Notes under the pieces: generated by a model | The model's input: the letters and a program-made list of their open reading frames with translations, nothing else | Database searches by the model: none | Told to the model about the DNA's origin: nothing | Origin: Cellulomonas sp. WB94 | Lineage (GTDB): Bacteria; Actinomycetota; Actinomycetes; Actinomycetales; Cellulomonadaceae | Length of the DNA stretch: 64,000 nt | Assembly (NCBI RefSeq): GCF_003115775.1 | Contig: NZ_QEES01000002.1 | Span: 2,232,001 to 2,296,000 of the forward strand | Direction of reading: 5' to 3' | Shown: positions 45,725 through 55,146 of the stretch, piece by piece | How positions within the stretch are numbered: position 1 is the first letter of the stretch | Layout of the letters: every line of letters begins with the position of its first letter | Translations under genes and position numbers: made by a program

Positions 45725-46091
45725 CGCCCGGCTGCTGCGCGTCGGCATCGGTGTCGGCTGCGTCGGCAGCGTCCTGCGTCGCGGAGCCGTCCCCGCGCGA
45801 CGAGTCCAGCCGTCGCCGCGCGCCGTCGAGCCACTCCTGGCAGCGGGCGGCGAGCGCCTCTCCGCGCTCCCACAGCTCGAGCGACTCCTCGAGGCTCGCG
45901 CCGCCCGCCTCGAGCCGGGCCACGACGGCCACGAGCTCGTCCCGGGCCTGCTCGTAGCTGAGCCCCGTGAGGTCGATGGCGTCAGGTCGCGGGCTCGTCG
46001 GCTCGCTGCGGACTGGCTGGGTGGGTGCGGGCTGGGATGCTCCCGCTGAAGGCTTCGTCGGCACGCGCACAGTCAACCAGTCGGCGCCCAC
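45714..46091 (-). CDS. xseB: exodeoxyribonuclease VII small subunit
   Basis: This 125-residue protein contains the XseB three-helix domain at about residues 41-95 ([52 protein letters not shown]). Flanking N- and C-terminal tails are disordered and Pro/Asp-rich, which makes it longer than E. coli XseB (80). It joins XseA to degrade single-stranded DNA. Start GTG 46091 has no clear ribosome site; in-frame GTGs at 46070 and 46064 are alternatives. Confidence 0.9.
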   Translation of the reverse strand: MGADWLTVRVPTKPSAGASQPAPTQPVRSEPTSPRPDAIDLTGLSYEQARDELVAVVARLEAGGASLEESLELWERGEALAARCQEWLDGARRRLDSSRGDGSATQDAADAADTDADAQQPGGAR

Positions 46092-46147
46092 GCCGGGCGA
46101 CCCGGGCCGCGGTCGGCGCCGCCTCCCGCTGGCTTCCGGCGAGGTGG

Positions 46148-47392
46148 CTACCTCCCGGAGACCGTCGCGTGCAGCTCCCCGCGGGCGACCCGCACCCGGA
46201 GGGCGTCACCCGGGCTGACCTCGGCCGGGTCGCGCACCACCGCGCCGTTCGCCCGCTGGACGACCGCGTACCCGCGCTCGAGCGTCGCCGCCGGCGAGAG
46301 CGCACGGACCTGCGCGGCGAGCCGGCCGCACTGCCCCGCCGCACCGGTCAGGACCCGGTCGAGCGCGTTCCCGGCGGCGACCCGCAGGCGGTGCACCTCA
46401 CGCTCGCGTCCGTCGACGAGCGTGGCCGGTGTCGCGAGGACGGGTCGGCTGCGCAGCGCGTCGAGACCGGCCTGCTCGCGCGCGAACCGGTGCGTGAGTG
46501 CCGCTCGCATCCGCGACCTGGCCTGCACGAGCCGGGCCCGCTCCTCGGAGACGTCGGGCACGATGCGCTTGGCGGCGTCGGTCGGGGTCGACGCGCGGTA
46601 GTCCGCGACCAGGTCGAGCAGCGGCGTGTCGGTCTCGTGGCCGATGGCGCTGACCAGCGGCGTCCGGCACGCGGCGGCGACCCGGACGAGGGTCTCGTTG
46701 CTGAACGGCAGGAGGTCCTCGACTGCGCCGCCGCCGCGCGCCACGACGATGACCTCGACGCGCGGGTCGGCGTCCAGCTCCGCGATCGCGGCACTGACCT
46801 GCGGTACCGCGCCGACCCCCTGCACGGCGACCTCACGGATGACGAACTCGACCTGGGGCCAGCGGGCCCGGGCGTTGACGACCACGTCGTGCTCGGCCTT
46901 GGACTCGCGTCCGCACACGAGACCGACGACGCGGGGGAGGAACGGCAGGGGGACCTTGCGGTCGGCGTCGAACAGGCCCTCGGCGGCGAGGACCCGCTTC
47001 AGGTGCTCGATCCGGGCCAGCAGCTCGCCGACGCCGATCGCCCGGACGTCGTCCGCGCTGAGCTGCAGCGTCCCGCGCTTCGTCCAGAACACCGGCTTGG
47101 CGTGGACGACGACGTGGGCGCCCTCGGCGAGCGGCGTCGCGGCGGCCGCGAGGACGCCGGCCGTCATGGACACCGGGAGCGACATGTCGGCGTCGGTGTC
47201 CCGCAGCGTGAGGAACGCGATCCCCGCGCCGGGCCGCCGGTTGAGCTGGACGATCTGCCCCTCGACCCAGACAGGTGACATCCGAGCGACGTAGTCGGAG
47301 ATCTTCGCCGACAGCAGCCGGACCGGCCAGGGCCGCTCGGCGGTCGTCTCGATCGCCTTCTCGGGCAGCGCGCCCACCGTGTGATCCGTCAC
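46148..47392 (-). CDS. xseA: exodeoxyribonuclease VII large subunit
   Basis: This is the 414-residue catalytic subunit of ExoVII. The N-terminal OB domain is [24 protein letters not shown], and the nuclease core carries [41 protein letters not shown] and [27 protein letters not shown], the XseA hallmarks. The C-terminal part is helical, with the late motif [10 protein letters not shown]. It is co-directional with xseB, pfkB, the carbonic anhydrase gene and fumC, and divergent from ispH. Confidence 0.94.
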   Translation of the reverse strand: MTDHTVGALPEKAIETTAERPWPVRLLSAKISDYVARMSPVWVEGQIVQLNRRPGAGIAFLTLRDTDADMSLPVSMTAGVLAAAATPLAEGAHVVVHAKPVFWTKRGTLQLSADDVRAIGVGELLARIEHLKRVLAAEGLFDADRKVPLPFLPRVVGLVCGRESKAEHDVVVNARARWPQVEFVIREVAVQGVGAVPQVSAAIAELDADPRVEVIVVARGGGAVEDLLPFSNETLVRVAAACRTPLVSAIGHETDTPLLDLVADYRASTPTDAAKRIVPDVSEERARLVQARSRMRAALTHRFAREQAGLDALRSRPVLATPATLVDGREREVHRLRVAAGNALDRVLTGAAGQCGRLAAQVRALSPAATLERGYAVVQRANGAVVRDPAEVSPGDALRVRVARGELHATVSGR

Positions 47393-47485
47393 GCCCCCAC
47401 CCTGTCATGCGGGTGGGACAGCCCCTCGCCGGCCGCGTCGCCCGCCGAGGGCAAGGGTGGGGGAGGCCTCATCGGCACCGTTGTC

Positions 47486-47491
47486 TAGACT
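47486..47491 (+). promoter_or_regulatory. -10 hexamer of a probable leaderless promoter (ispH)
   Basis: TAGACT lies 6 nt before GTG 47498; the gap CAGGGG is not a well-placed Shine-Dalgarno. Confidence 0.5.
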
Positions 47492-47497
47492 CAGGGG

Positions 47498-48529
47498 GTG
47501 AACCCCGGTACCGAGCCCCTGCGCCGCAAGCGCGTCCTGCTGGCGGCACCGCGCGGCTACTGCGCCGGTGTCGACCGTGCGGTGATCGCCGTCGAGAAGG
47601 CGCTCGACCTGCACGGCGCACCGGTCTACGTGCGCAAGGAGATCGTCCACAACAAGTTCGTCGTCGAGACGCTCGCGGCGCGCGGCGCGATCTTCGTGGA
47701 CGACACCGACGAGGTGCCCGAGGGCGCGCGCGTCGTGTTCTCGGCCCACGGGGTCTCTCCGGCGGTCCACGCCGCCGCGGCCGCCCGGTCGCTCGTGACG
47801 ATCGACGCGACGTGCCCGCTCGTCACGAAGGTCCACAAGGAAGCGGTCCGGTTCGCGTCGGACGACTACGACATCCTGCTCATCGGTCACGCGGGCCACG
47901 AAGAGGTCGAAGGCACCCAGGGTGAGGCGCCCGCGCACATCCAGGTCGTCAACTCGCCCGACGAGGTCGACGCGGTGACGGTCCGCGACCCCGACAAGGT
48001 CGTGTGGATCTCCCAGACGACCCTGTCGGTCGACGAGACGATGGAGACCGTGCGTCGGCTGCGCGAGCGGTTCCCGACGCTGCAGGACCCGCCGAGCGAC
48101 GACATCTGCTACGCGACGCAGAACCGGCAGGTCGCGGTCAAGAAGCTCGCTCCGGAGTGCGACGTCGTGCTCACCGTCGGTTCTGCCAACTCGTCGAACT
48201 CGGTCCGCCTCGTCGAGGTGGCGCTCGACTCGGGCGCGCGCGCGTCGTACCGCATCGACACCGCCGCCGAGATCGACCCGGCCTGGCTCGAGGGCGCGAC
48301 GACGGTCGGTGTCACGTCCGGCGCGTCGGTCCCCGAGATCCTCGTGCGGGACGTCCTCGCGAGCCTCGCAACCCACGGCTTCGCCGACGTCGAAGAGGTT
48401 CGCACCGCGACCGAGGACCTCATGTTCTCGCTCCCGCGGGAGCTGCGGGCCGACCTCAAGAACGCCGGGACCCCCGTCGAGCGTCCGCGGCGCGAGTCCC
48501 GTGGCGAGCTGGGTGTCCAGCCCGTCTGA
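47498..48529 (+). CDS. ispH: 4-hydroxy-3-methylbut-2-enyl diphosphate reductase
   Basis: This is a 343-residue iron-sulfur enzyme, the last step of the MEP pathway to IPP and DMAPP. The three cluster cysteines are C22 ([12 protein letters not shown]), C106 ([14 protein letters not shown]) and C204 ([11 protein letters not shown]). [19 protein letters not shown] and the [12 protein letters not shown] block are also conserved. It feeds the cis-prenyltransferase at 29.8 kb. Monocistronic, divergent from xseA. Confidence 0.95.
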   Translation: MNPGTEPLRRKRVLLAAPRGYCAGVDRAVIAVEKALDLHGAPVYVRKEIVHNKFVVETLAARGAIFVDDTDEVPEGARVVFSAHGVSPAVHAAAAARSLVTIDATCPLVTKVHKEAVRFASDDYDILLIGHAGHEEVEGTQGEAPAHIQVVNSPDEVDAVTVRDPDKVVWISQTTLSVDETMETVRRLRERFPTLQDPPSDDICYATQNRQVAVKKLAPECDVVLTVGSANSSNSVRLVEVALDSGARASYRIDTAAEIDPAWLEGATTVGVTSGASVPEILVRDVLASLATHGFADVEEVRTATEDLMFSLPRELRADLKNAGTPVERPRRESRGELGVQPV

Positions 48530-48533
48530 GGCG

Positions 48534-49763
48534 TCAGCCCATCAGCACCACCGTGTACCCACCGACGACGGCGCCCTGCTGCTGCGCTGTGACCCGGTAG
48601 ACGTGGGCCTGTCCGGGCGGTGGTGGCGCGTCGCCGGTCGCGAACATGACGTGCGCGTCGTCGCCGGTCGCGGTGATGGGGCCGGTCCCGCCGAGCTGGC
48701 CCGGAGCGCCGAGCGTGAGCGCGCCGGTCCCGACGGCCTGCCCGGGGAACTGGCCCCTGACACCGCCGTGCAGCTGGAGCCACGGCATCGTCGTCGGGGC
48801 GTGCCGCGCGACCGTGATCGTCGCCGCTTGCCCGAAGAGCTGCCCGACCGAGAGCTTGACCGGGCCGCCCTGCGACGTGCCGGCCGGCACCACGTGGATG
48901 TTGCGCTGGCCGAGGTGACGGTTGATCGACGCGTCCCACTCCGGAGTCGTCAGCGGGTCGGCGCACACGTCCCACGCGCGCACCAGCAGGCACTCGTGGC
49001 CGCCGTTGAGGTACGTCGCCGCCCAGCTCTCCGGGCACTTCACGACCTTGTGGCAGTCGGGCTCGCCGCGCTTGCCGAGCCAGGTGACGGTCGAGCCGAT
49101 CAGGTGCGCGCCGACAGGGTTGAAGCCCAGGGACGGGTCGCACCAGTAGAACTCGACGATCACCTCCCGCGCGGCCTGGTGGCCGAGGTTCCAGACGTGC
49201 GCGTACACGGTGTTGTCGGCGCCCGCGAGTGCGGTCTGGCCCAGCTGCGGCGGGATCGCCGGGGCCACGGCAGGGTGCACGCCCGCCAGGATGTAGACGT
49301 CCGGGCTCTCCCAGAACGGTCCGACGACCGGCCGGGTCCCGGTGTCGCCGGGGTGGGCCCGCAGGAACAGGTAGGGCAGCCCCATGTCCTTGCGGTCGCC
49401 GGGCCAGTGGCCCCTGCCGGGCGGGTGGTGCAGGTCGCCGGGCGTCAGGGGGTCCCCGAGACCGCCGTCGTTCGTCCCGGGGTGTCGCGTGGGGCGTCCG
49501 CCGGGTCCGTGCCCGCCGTGCCCGCCGCCGTGATCGTGACCGTGCCCGCAGCCACCGTGCCGAGCGTCATGGCCGCCGTGCCGGTGGCAGTCGCTGCACC
49601 CGCAGTCGCACGGGTCGCCGACGAGCTCGATGACGGCCTCGACGAGTCGGGTGACGGCCTGGGTGCGGCAGCCGCAGCGACACCCGTCGGGGTGCCGGTC
49701 GTCGTGCCCTCGGTGCTCGTGCTCGTGGTCGTGCTCGTGCGTGTCGTCGTCGTGGTGCGACAT
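48534..49763 (-). CDS. His/Cys-rich protein of unknown function with CARDB-like domain
   Basis: This is a 409-residue protein without a signal peptide. Residues 1-115 are extremely His-, Asp- and Gly-rich with clustered cysteines (CRCGC near 28-32, CDCGCSDC near 52-59), which looks like a metal-binding tail. After a linker comes a beta-rich region with ADNTVYAHVWNLGHQAAREVIVEFYWCDP, close to CARDB/Ig-like adhesion domains, and a region ending in a beta-sandwich-like VYRVTAQQQGAVVGGYTVVLMG. It directly follows the phospholipase-like gene (TGATG junction), so they are co-transcribed. The function is unknown. Zinc storage or delivery to the partner enzyme is a guess. Confidence 0.8.
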   Translation of the reverse strand: MSHHDDDTHEHDHEHEHRGHDDRHPDGCRCGCRTQAVTRLVEAVIELVGDPCDCGCSDCHRHGGHDARHGGCGHGHDHGGGHGGHGPGGRPTRHPGTNDGGLGDPLTPGDLHHPPGRGHWPGDRKDMGLPYLFLRAHPGDTGTRPVVGPFWESPDVYILAGVHPAVAPAIPPQLGQTALAGADNTVYAHVWNLGHQAAREVIVEFYWCDPSLGFNPVGAHLIGSTVTWLGKRGEPDCHKVVKCPESWAATYLNGGHECLLVRAWDVCADPLTTPEWDASINRHLGQRNIHVVPAGTSQGGPVKLSVGQLFGQAATITVARHAPTTMPWLQLHGGVRGQFPGQAVGTGALTLGAPGQLGGTGPITATGDDAHVMFATGDAPPPPGQAHVYRVTAQQQGAVVGGYTVVLMG

Positions 49764-52335
49764 CACTCGTCCCCCCTCGCGGTGTCGAGGTAGCGCGTGC
49801 GGATCGGCTGCTGCATGGCGTCGGGTGATGCGCCGTGCCAGTCGGGGCTGCCCTCGGACTCCACGACGGGCTTGGCGTACGGCTGGTGCCGCCCGTTCTC
49901 GCCGGTCGTGTCCCCGCGGATCCAGTCCCAGCAGCGGTAGCCGTACCCGCGGTCCGCGTCGAGGTTGAAGTCAGGGACAGGCCCGAGGTCGGGGTCGAGG
50001 ATGCGGCCCATCAGGTAGGCGCTGAAGGGGATGGCGTCACCGAGCGGGCTGTGGTCGGTCGCGGGGTCGCGCCCGATCGCCTGCTCGTTGAGCGCGTCGG
50101 TGACTGCGGGGGCCGTCGCGCGCTCGTACGCCGCGCGTTCGCCGGGTGCGACGGGCTTGTCGGTCCGGAAGAACACGTCGTGCGGCAGCGCGCCGCTCGG
50201 GTAGGGACCGGAGACGGTCCGACCCTCGTGGGTCCCGAGCAGCTTGTGCACCCGCGCCTGGGTCCGGCGGTCGACGCCGGCGTGGTCGAGCTCGGCCTGC
50301 ACGTCCGAGACCTCGGTGGGGGTGACGTAGAGCTGTCCGTCGGGTCGCCGGGACAGGATCGGGTAGGCCCACGGGCGGTGGAACTCGTCGGCGTCCTCGC
50401 TGCCGAGCTGGCGCGGGCGGACCGGCAGGAACGGGTACTGGTCGTTGCGCGGGTTGGTCGGCTCGATGATGAGAGACGGGTCGCGGTCGAGGTTGCCGAA
50501 CGGGTCGGTCGCGTCGGCGAGGGCCTGCAGGAACGCCTGGTCGACGGTGTTGCCGAGCTGGATGAGGGAGTGGTCGATCTCGTTCGGCTGGACGAGCTCG
50601 CCGTCCTTGCTGAGCTCCCCGTGCGGGAGCACGAACCCCGTGTGCGCCAGGATCTCGTGGGTGTTGTTGACGATGTCCCAGGCCCACATGGCCAGCTGGT
50701 ACAGGCCCCACCGGATCGGGTAGGTGCCGGGGCTCAGCACCGCCTTGATGAGGTCCCCGACGAGCTTGGCGATGGCCTCCGCCTCGTGCGCGAGCCAGTC
50801 GAAGAACGACTTGATCGCCGAGCAGACGTCCTGCAGCGGGTCGCCGCTGCTCGGCCCGAGAAGTCCGGCACGCTCGCGAGGTCCTCGAAGTCGCTCGCCG
50901 GAGGCCAGATGATGACGTCCGGCTTCGTGGGCTTGTCGAGGTCGAAGCCACCCCAGAAGGACAGCCGGTAGAAGCTGATCATGAACCGGTAGGACGTCTG
51001 GACCTGCCACGGCAGCGGGTAGCCGTGCGGCACGTCGAAGCCCGGGTCGGGGGCGACGGCCGCGAGCACGTCGTCGAGCGGCTTGTCGAGGTGGATGCCG
51101 GCGTCGTCGAGGATCTTCTGGAGCTTGCCCTTGATGCCGCCGAGCCCTGACTGGAACAGCCCGCCGCCGAGGTTCGCCGGCTCGGCGGAGTCGCCGTCGT
51201 GGTACGTCGCGATGAGGGCGCGCACGATGCCGTCGGCGAGCCAGGCAGGCATGAACCCGTCCTGGTCGACGGCGTCCTTCGCAGCCGCGTGGTCCTCGGG
51301 CAGCGTCGCCGGCCGCGTCCAGCCATTGGGGTTCTCGTCGTCGAGCGCGACCGCGTACACGAAGGCGCTGCGGGACAGGTCGGGGTACACCTCGTTCGCC
51401 GCGAGCGGGTCCGACGCCAGCAGGCCACCGTCGCCCGCCTGGCGGTAGTTCCAGGCGTCGATGTGGTTCTCGATGAGGTGGTGGCGCTGCCAGTGGGTGC
51501 GGAACGGGCCGCCGCACTGCTCGTTGACGAACGAGTGGTCGATGGTGTCGGTGCCGAGGTGGGCAACCCATCCGAGGTTGAACGCCTGGAACTGCTCGAG
51601 CTTCTCCGCGTCGCCGTCCTCGTCGAACTGGCGCTGGGCCTCGAGGAACAGGTTGCGCGCCATCTCGGTGGTCTTGCGGTAGTGCAGCATGTCGCTCCAC
51701 ACGAACGACTTCTCGTCCCAGCCGGCGCGCATCTTCAGCGAGAACCACGAGAAGATGTCCGCGAACGTGAGCAGCTCCTCCTCGGCGACCTGCGTGAGGG
51801 CGGTGATGAGCTCGTCGATCGCCTGTCCGGCGGCGCTGAGGATCCCGCCCGTGAGGTCGTCGAGGATCTCGGTCGCCGTGTCGACGATCGGACCGATCGT
51901 CTCGTCCCAGACCTTGACGAAGTCGTCCCAGATCTTCTTCAGCTTGACGAGCAGCCGGACGATGCGCGCGAACGTCTGGTCGACCTCGGCGAGGATCACC
52001 AGGAGCGGCTCCCACTCCTCGTCCTTGGCCTTGTCGACCCAGTAGTAGACGGCCATGGCGAGCATGATCAGGTCGTCCTGGAACTCGAACGCGGCCAGCG
52101 GTCCGCTGCCGTAGTCCTGGCAGAAGAAGAACAGGTCCGGGCCGATCGCACCGATGTTCGTGTAGACGGGCCACGTCGTCATCACCGCGCTGCAGCGGGC
52201 GGGATCCAGGCCCTGGAGGCCGCCGAAGATGCCGGGGACGTCCTCGCCGCTGTCGAGGGGGTTGAAGGACTCCTGGTGCGCGAGCCAGTCGGCCAGCTGT
52301 CGTGCGGTGTAGACGTGCGTGAAGTGTCCAGGCAC
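49763..52335 (-). pseudogene. zinc-dependent phospholipase C-like protein, frameshifted
   Basis: From GTG 52335 (GGAGG 5 nt upstream) the frame encodes a Zn-dependent PLC/P1-nuclease-like domain: HFTHVYTARQLADWLA at the start and LGWVAHLGTDTIDHSFVNEQCGGPFRTHWQRHHLIENH near residue 270, with several metal-ligand His/Asp residues. At about 50851-50860 the frame is lost (DLASVPDFSG becomes Arg/Ser-rich). The natural sequence continues in another frame as PSSGDPLQDVCSAIKSFFDWLAHEAEAIAKLV and ends at 49763. One missing base near the GGGCC run explains this. The combined protein would be about 858 residues. It is either a true frameshift, a phase-variable site or a base error. No signal peptide is seen. 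Confidence 0.75.
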
Positions 52336-52453
52336 AACGTCCTCCACTCATCGATGAGGTGGCCGTGCGCCGGACGAACCGGCGGACCGCCGTGCGACAA
52401 GGTGAAGGAGTGCCCGGACTGTCGACTGATACGTCGACCGACTCGCCCGACGG

Positions 52454-52873
52454 TCAGACGCGCCAGTCGTAGCTGTAGACGCCCACGAGCGTCAGGCCTG
52501 AACCCTTGCGGACACCGGGGCCGAGGCGCGCGTCGTGGTCGTACACGAGGACCAGGCCGGTGTGGTCGTCGTCGCGCAGCCGGCCGAGGTCGAGCGCAGC
52601 GGCGTCGGCGAACGACTCGCCCGCCGAGTAGCCGAGAAGCTCGGTGAGAGGGTCGTCGGGGTCCTCGGCGAAGCCGTCGACCTCGAGCACGTCGACGTCG
52701 ACCCCGACCAGCCCCGAATCGGCCTCGAGGGCGTTCGCATCGTCGCCCGCCTCGACCGGCACGCGGTACCGGTCGAGCTGGTCGACGGGGAGGGTGGTGA
52801 GGAACACGCTCACGACGCCGGGCGCCGCCGTGGTCCCGGCGGAGTCGGTGCCAGAGTCGGTGACATCGGTCAT
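52454..52873 (-). CDS. small acidic protein of unknown function
   Basis: This is a 139-residue, strongly acidic protein with no signal or membrane helix. It contains repeated Asp-rich stretches (GVDVDVLEVDGFAEDPDDPLTELLGYSAGESFADAAALDLGRLRDDDHTGLVLVYDHD) and a C-terminus TLVGVYSYDWRV. The acidic, compact character recalls immunity or inhibitor proteins, but no family is recognised. It lies upstream of and co-directional with the phospholipase-like gene, 118 bp away, so the three genes may be one unit. Confidence 0.65.
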   Translation of the reverse strand: MTDVTDSGTDSAGTTAAPGVVSVFLTTLPVDQLDRYRVPVEAGDDANALEADSGLVGVDVDVLEVDGFAEDPDDPLTELLGYSAGESFADAAALDLGRLRDDDHTGLVLVYDHDARLGPGVRKGSGLTLVGVYSYDWRV

Positions 52874-52915
52874 ACCACCATCATTGCGGGTAGAACGGGC
52901 ACTCAGGGTGCCTTC

Positions 52916-54253
52916 TCACGAGCCGGATGCGGCCGAGGTGCTGGGGGCGAGGTCGTCGAGCGCGACGACCTGCTCGGTCGCCGAGGCCACGAGCTCGGGC
53001 GCGCTCACCGCCGAGAGCTGGGGATTCGCGGTCGCCGGCGTGGGCAGGTCGCCGTCCACGACGTTGAGGTCGGCGAACCTCCGGGCGCTGACGAGCACGC
53101 GCGTCTCGAGCGACGAGACGGTCTGGTTGTACGCACCGGCTGCGGCATCGATCGCCCGTCCGAGCTTGGCGAGGTGCAGACCCATCGTCGCGAGCCGACC
53201 GTGCAGCTCCTTGCCGAGGGTCAGCACCGCCTGGGCGTTCGAGGCGAGCGCGTCCTGCCGCCACGCGTAGGCGATGGTGCGCAGCAGCGCGAGCAGCGTC
53301 ATCGGGGAGGCGATCACCACGTTGCGCTCGAACGCGTACTCGACGAGGCCGGGGTCCTGCTCGAGCGCCGCGTGCAGGAACGACTCGGCGGGGACGAACA
53401 TCACGACGAACTCGGGTGCCGGGGCGAACTGGTCCCAGTACCGCTTGCCCGCGAGGTCGTCGATGTGGGCGCGCATGTGGCGGGCGTGCGCAGCCAGCCG
53501 CTCGACGCGGACCCGCTCATCGGTCGTCTGCGTCGCCTCGAGGTAGCCCAGGAACGCCACCTTGGCGTCGACCACGACGTTCTTGCCGCCCGCGAGCCGC
53601 ACGACCATGTCGGGGCGCAGGAGCCCGTCGTCGGTCCGCACCTGGCTCTGCTCGACGAAGTCGACCTGTGCGAGCATCCCGGCCGACTCCACGACCCGGC
53701 GCAGCTGCAGCTCTCCCCACCGGCCGCGCACCTGGGACGAGCGCAGCGCCATCACGAGCTGCGCTGTCTCGCTGCGCAGGTGCTCGGACGACTCGCGCAT
53801 CGCGCGGACCTGCTCGCCGAGCGCCGCGTGCCCCTCGAGCCGAGCCTTCTCGGCGGTGGTGAGCTCGGTCCGCACCGCCTCGAGCGTCCGGGTCAGCGGC
53901 TCGACGAGGGCCTTGACCGCCTGCTCGCGCTGCGCGAGCTCCCCGACCTGGGTCTGCTGGCTCGCGGACAGCCGCTGATGGGCGAGCGCGAGGAACTGCT
54001 CGTTGTTGTTCGCGAGGGCGTCGGCGGCGAGCGCGCGGAACTGCTCCGACTGGCGCTCGTTGTCGGCGGCGAGGGCCGCCAGCCGTTCGGCGTGCGCGGC
54101 ACGCTCGGCGTCGAGCCGGGCTCGCGACTGCGCGGCGTCGACCTGGGCGGCGCGCAGCCGGTCGCTCGCCGCCGACGCCCGGGCCATCCAGCCGACGAGC
54201 ACGCCGACAGCGACCCCGATGAGCAGCGCGGCACCAGCAGTCCAGAGCTCCAT
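52916..54253 (-). CDS. rmuC: DNA recombination protein RmuC
   Basis: This is a 445-residue protein with one N-terminal membrane helix (AGAALLIGVAVGVLVGW, residues 6-22), a long coiled coil (~30-170) and the RmuC nuclease-like core: MALRSSQVRGRWGELQLRRVVE, SGM..DFVEQ, RPDMVVRLAGGKNVVVDAKVAFLGYLEA and VMFVPAESFLHAALEQDP. RmuC limits inversion at repeats and restrains phage in E. coli. Start ATG 54253; an ATG/GTG seven codons upstream is possible. Divergent from the ABC gene. Confidence 0.93.
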   Translation of the reverse strand: MELWTAGAALLIGVAVGVLVGWMARASAASDRLRAAQVDAAQSRARLDAERAAHAERLAALAADNERQSEQFRALAADALANNNEQFLALAHQRLSASQQTQVGELAQREQAVKALVEPLTRTLEAVRTELTTAEKARLEGHAALGEQVRAMRESSEHLRSETAQLVMALRSSQVRGRWGELQLRRVVESAGMLAQVDFVEQSQVRTDDGLLRPDMVVRLAGGKNVVVDAKVAFLGYLEATQTTDERVRVERLAAHARHMRAHIDDLAGKRYWDQFAPAPEFVVMFVPAESFLHAALEQDPGLVEYAFERNVVIASPMTLLALLRTIAYAWRQDALASNAQAVLTLGKELHGRLATMGLHLAKLGRAIDAAAGAYNQTVSSLETRVLVSARRFADLNVVDGDLPTPATANPQLSAVSAPELVASATEQVVALDDLAPSTSAASGS

Positions 54254-54345
54254 GCCACGCAGCCTGCCAGGCACGTCCGACAGCCACCCTGGTCAGCACC
54301 GACGAGCGGCACCGCGAATCGCCTCGCCTGGCAGGTCGGGCCGCC

Positions 54346-54351
54346 TATCCT
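54346..54351 (+). promoter_or_regulatory. -10 hexamer of a probable leaderless promoter
   Basis: TATCCT lies 6 nt before ATG 54358; no Shine-Dalgarno is visible. Confidence 0.5.
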
Positions 54352-54357
54352 GGCCCG

Positions 54358-55146
54358 ATGCCCCTTCCCGACGTCTCGGTGCCGCCCGCGCTCGAGGTCC
54401 GGGGCCTGTGGAAGAAGTTCGGCGACAAGATCGCGGTCGTGGGCGTGGACCTCGTCGTGCCGGTCGGGTCGTTCTACGGGCTCGTGGGCCCCAACGGCGC
54501 CGGCAAGACCACGACGCTGTCCATGGCGACCGGCCTGCTGCGTCCCGACTACGGCCAGGTCCTGGTCCAGGGCCGCGACCTGTGGGCGGACCCGATCGGG
54601 GTCAAGGCGCTGCTCGGCGTGCTCCCCGACGGCGTCAAGCTGTTCGACCGGCTCACCGGCGCGCAGCTCATCACGTACGCCGGCCTCCTGCGGGGCATAG
54701 ACCGCGAGACCGTCGCAGCACGCACGTCGGACCTCCTCGCGACGCTCGACCTCGCGGCGGATGCCGACACGCTCGTCGTCGACTACTCCGCGGGCATGTC
54801 GAAGAAGATCGCCCTCGCCTGCGCTCTCGTGCACGCGCCCCGCCTCCTCGTCCTCGACGAGCCGTTCGAGGCCGTCGACCCCATCTCGGCCGCCAACATC
54901 CGGGACATCCTCACGGACTACGCCCGCTCGGGCGGGACGGTCATCGTGTCCTCCCACGTCATGGACCTGGTCCAGCGCATGTGCGACCACGTCGCGGTGA
55001 TCGCCGCAGGTCACGTGCTCGCCGCCGGGCCGGTCGACGAGGTGCGTGCGGGCGAGACGCTCGAGGACCGGTTCGTCGAGCTCGTGGGCGGTCGCTCGAA
55101 CGGAGAGGGCCTCGCGTGGTTGCGCACCTCGTCCGACTCAAGCTGA
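54358..55146 (+). CDS. ABC transporter ATP-binding protein
   Basis: This is a 262-residue ATPase. Walker A is GPNGAGKTT (K50) and Walker B is LLVLDEPFEAVDPISA. The signature is degenerate (DYSAGMSKKIALA instead of LSGGQ), as seen in ABC-2 exporters of the same layout. It overlaps the membrane-protein gene by 31 bp, so the two make one complex. The substrate is unknown. Confidence 0.92.
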   Translation: MPLPDVSVPPALEVRGLWKKFGDKIAVVGVDLVVPVGSFYGLVGPNGAGKTTTLSMATGLLRPDYGQVLVQGRDLWADPIGVKALLGVLPDGVKLFDRLTGAQLITYAGLLRGIDRETVAARTSDLLATLDLAADADTLVVDYSAGMSKKIALACALVHAPRLLVLDEPFEAVDPISAANIRDILTDYARSGGTVIVSSHVMDLVQRMCDHVAVIAAGHVLAAGPVDEVRAGETLEDRFVELVGGRSNGEGLAWLRTSSDSS

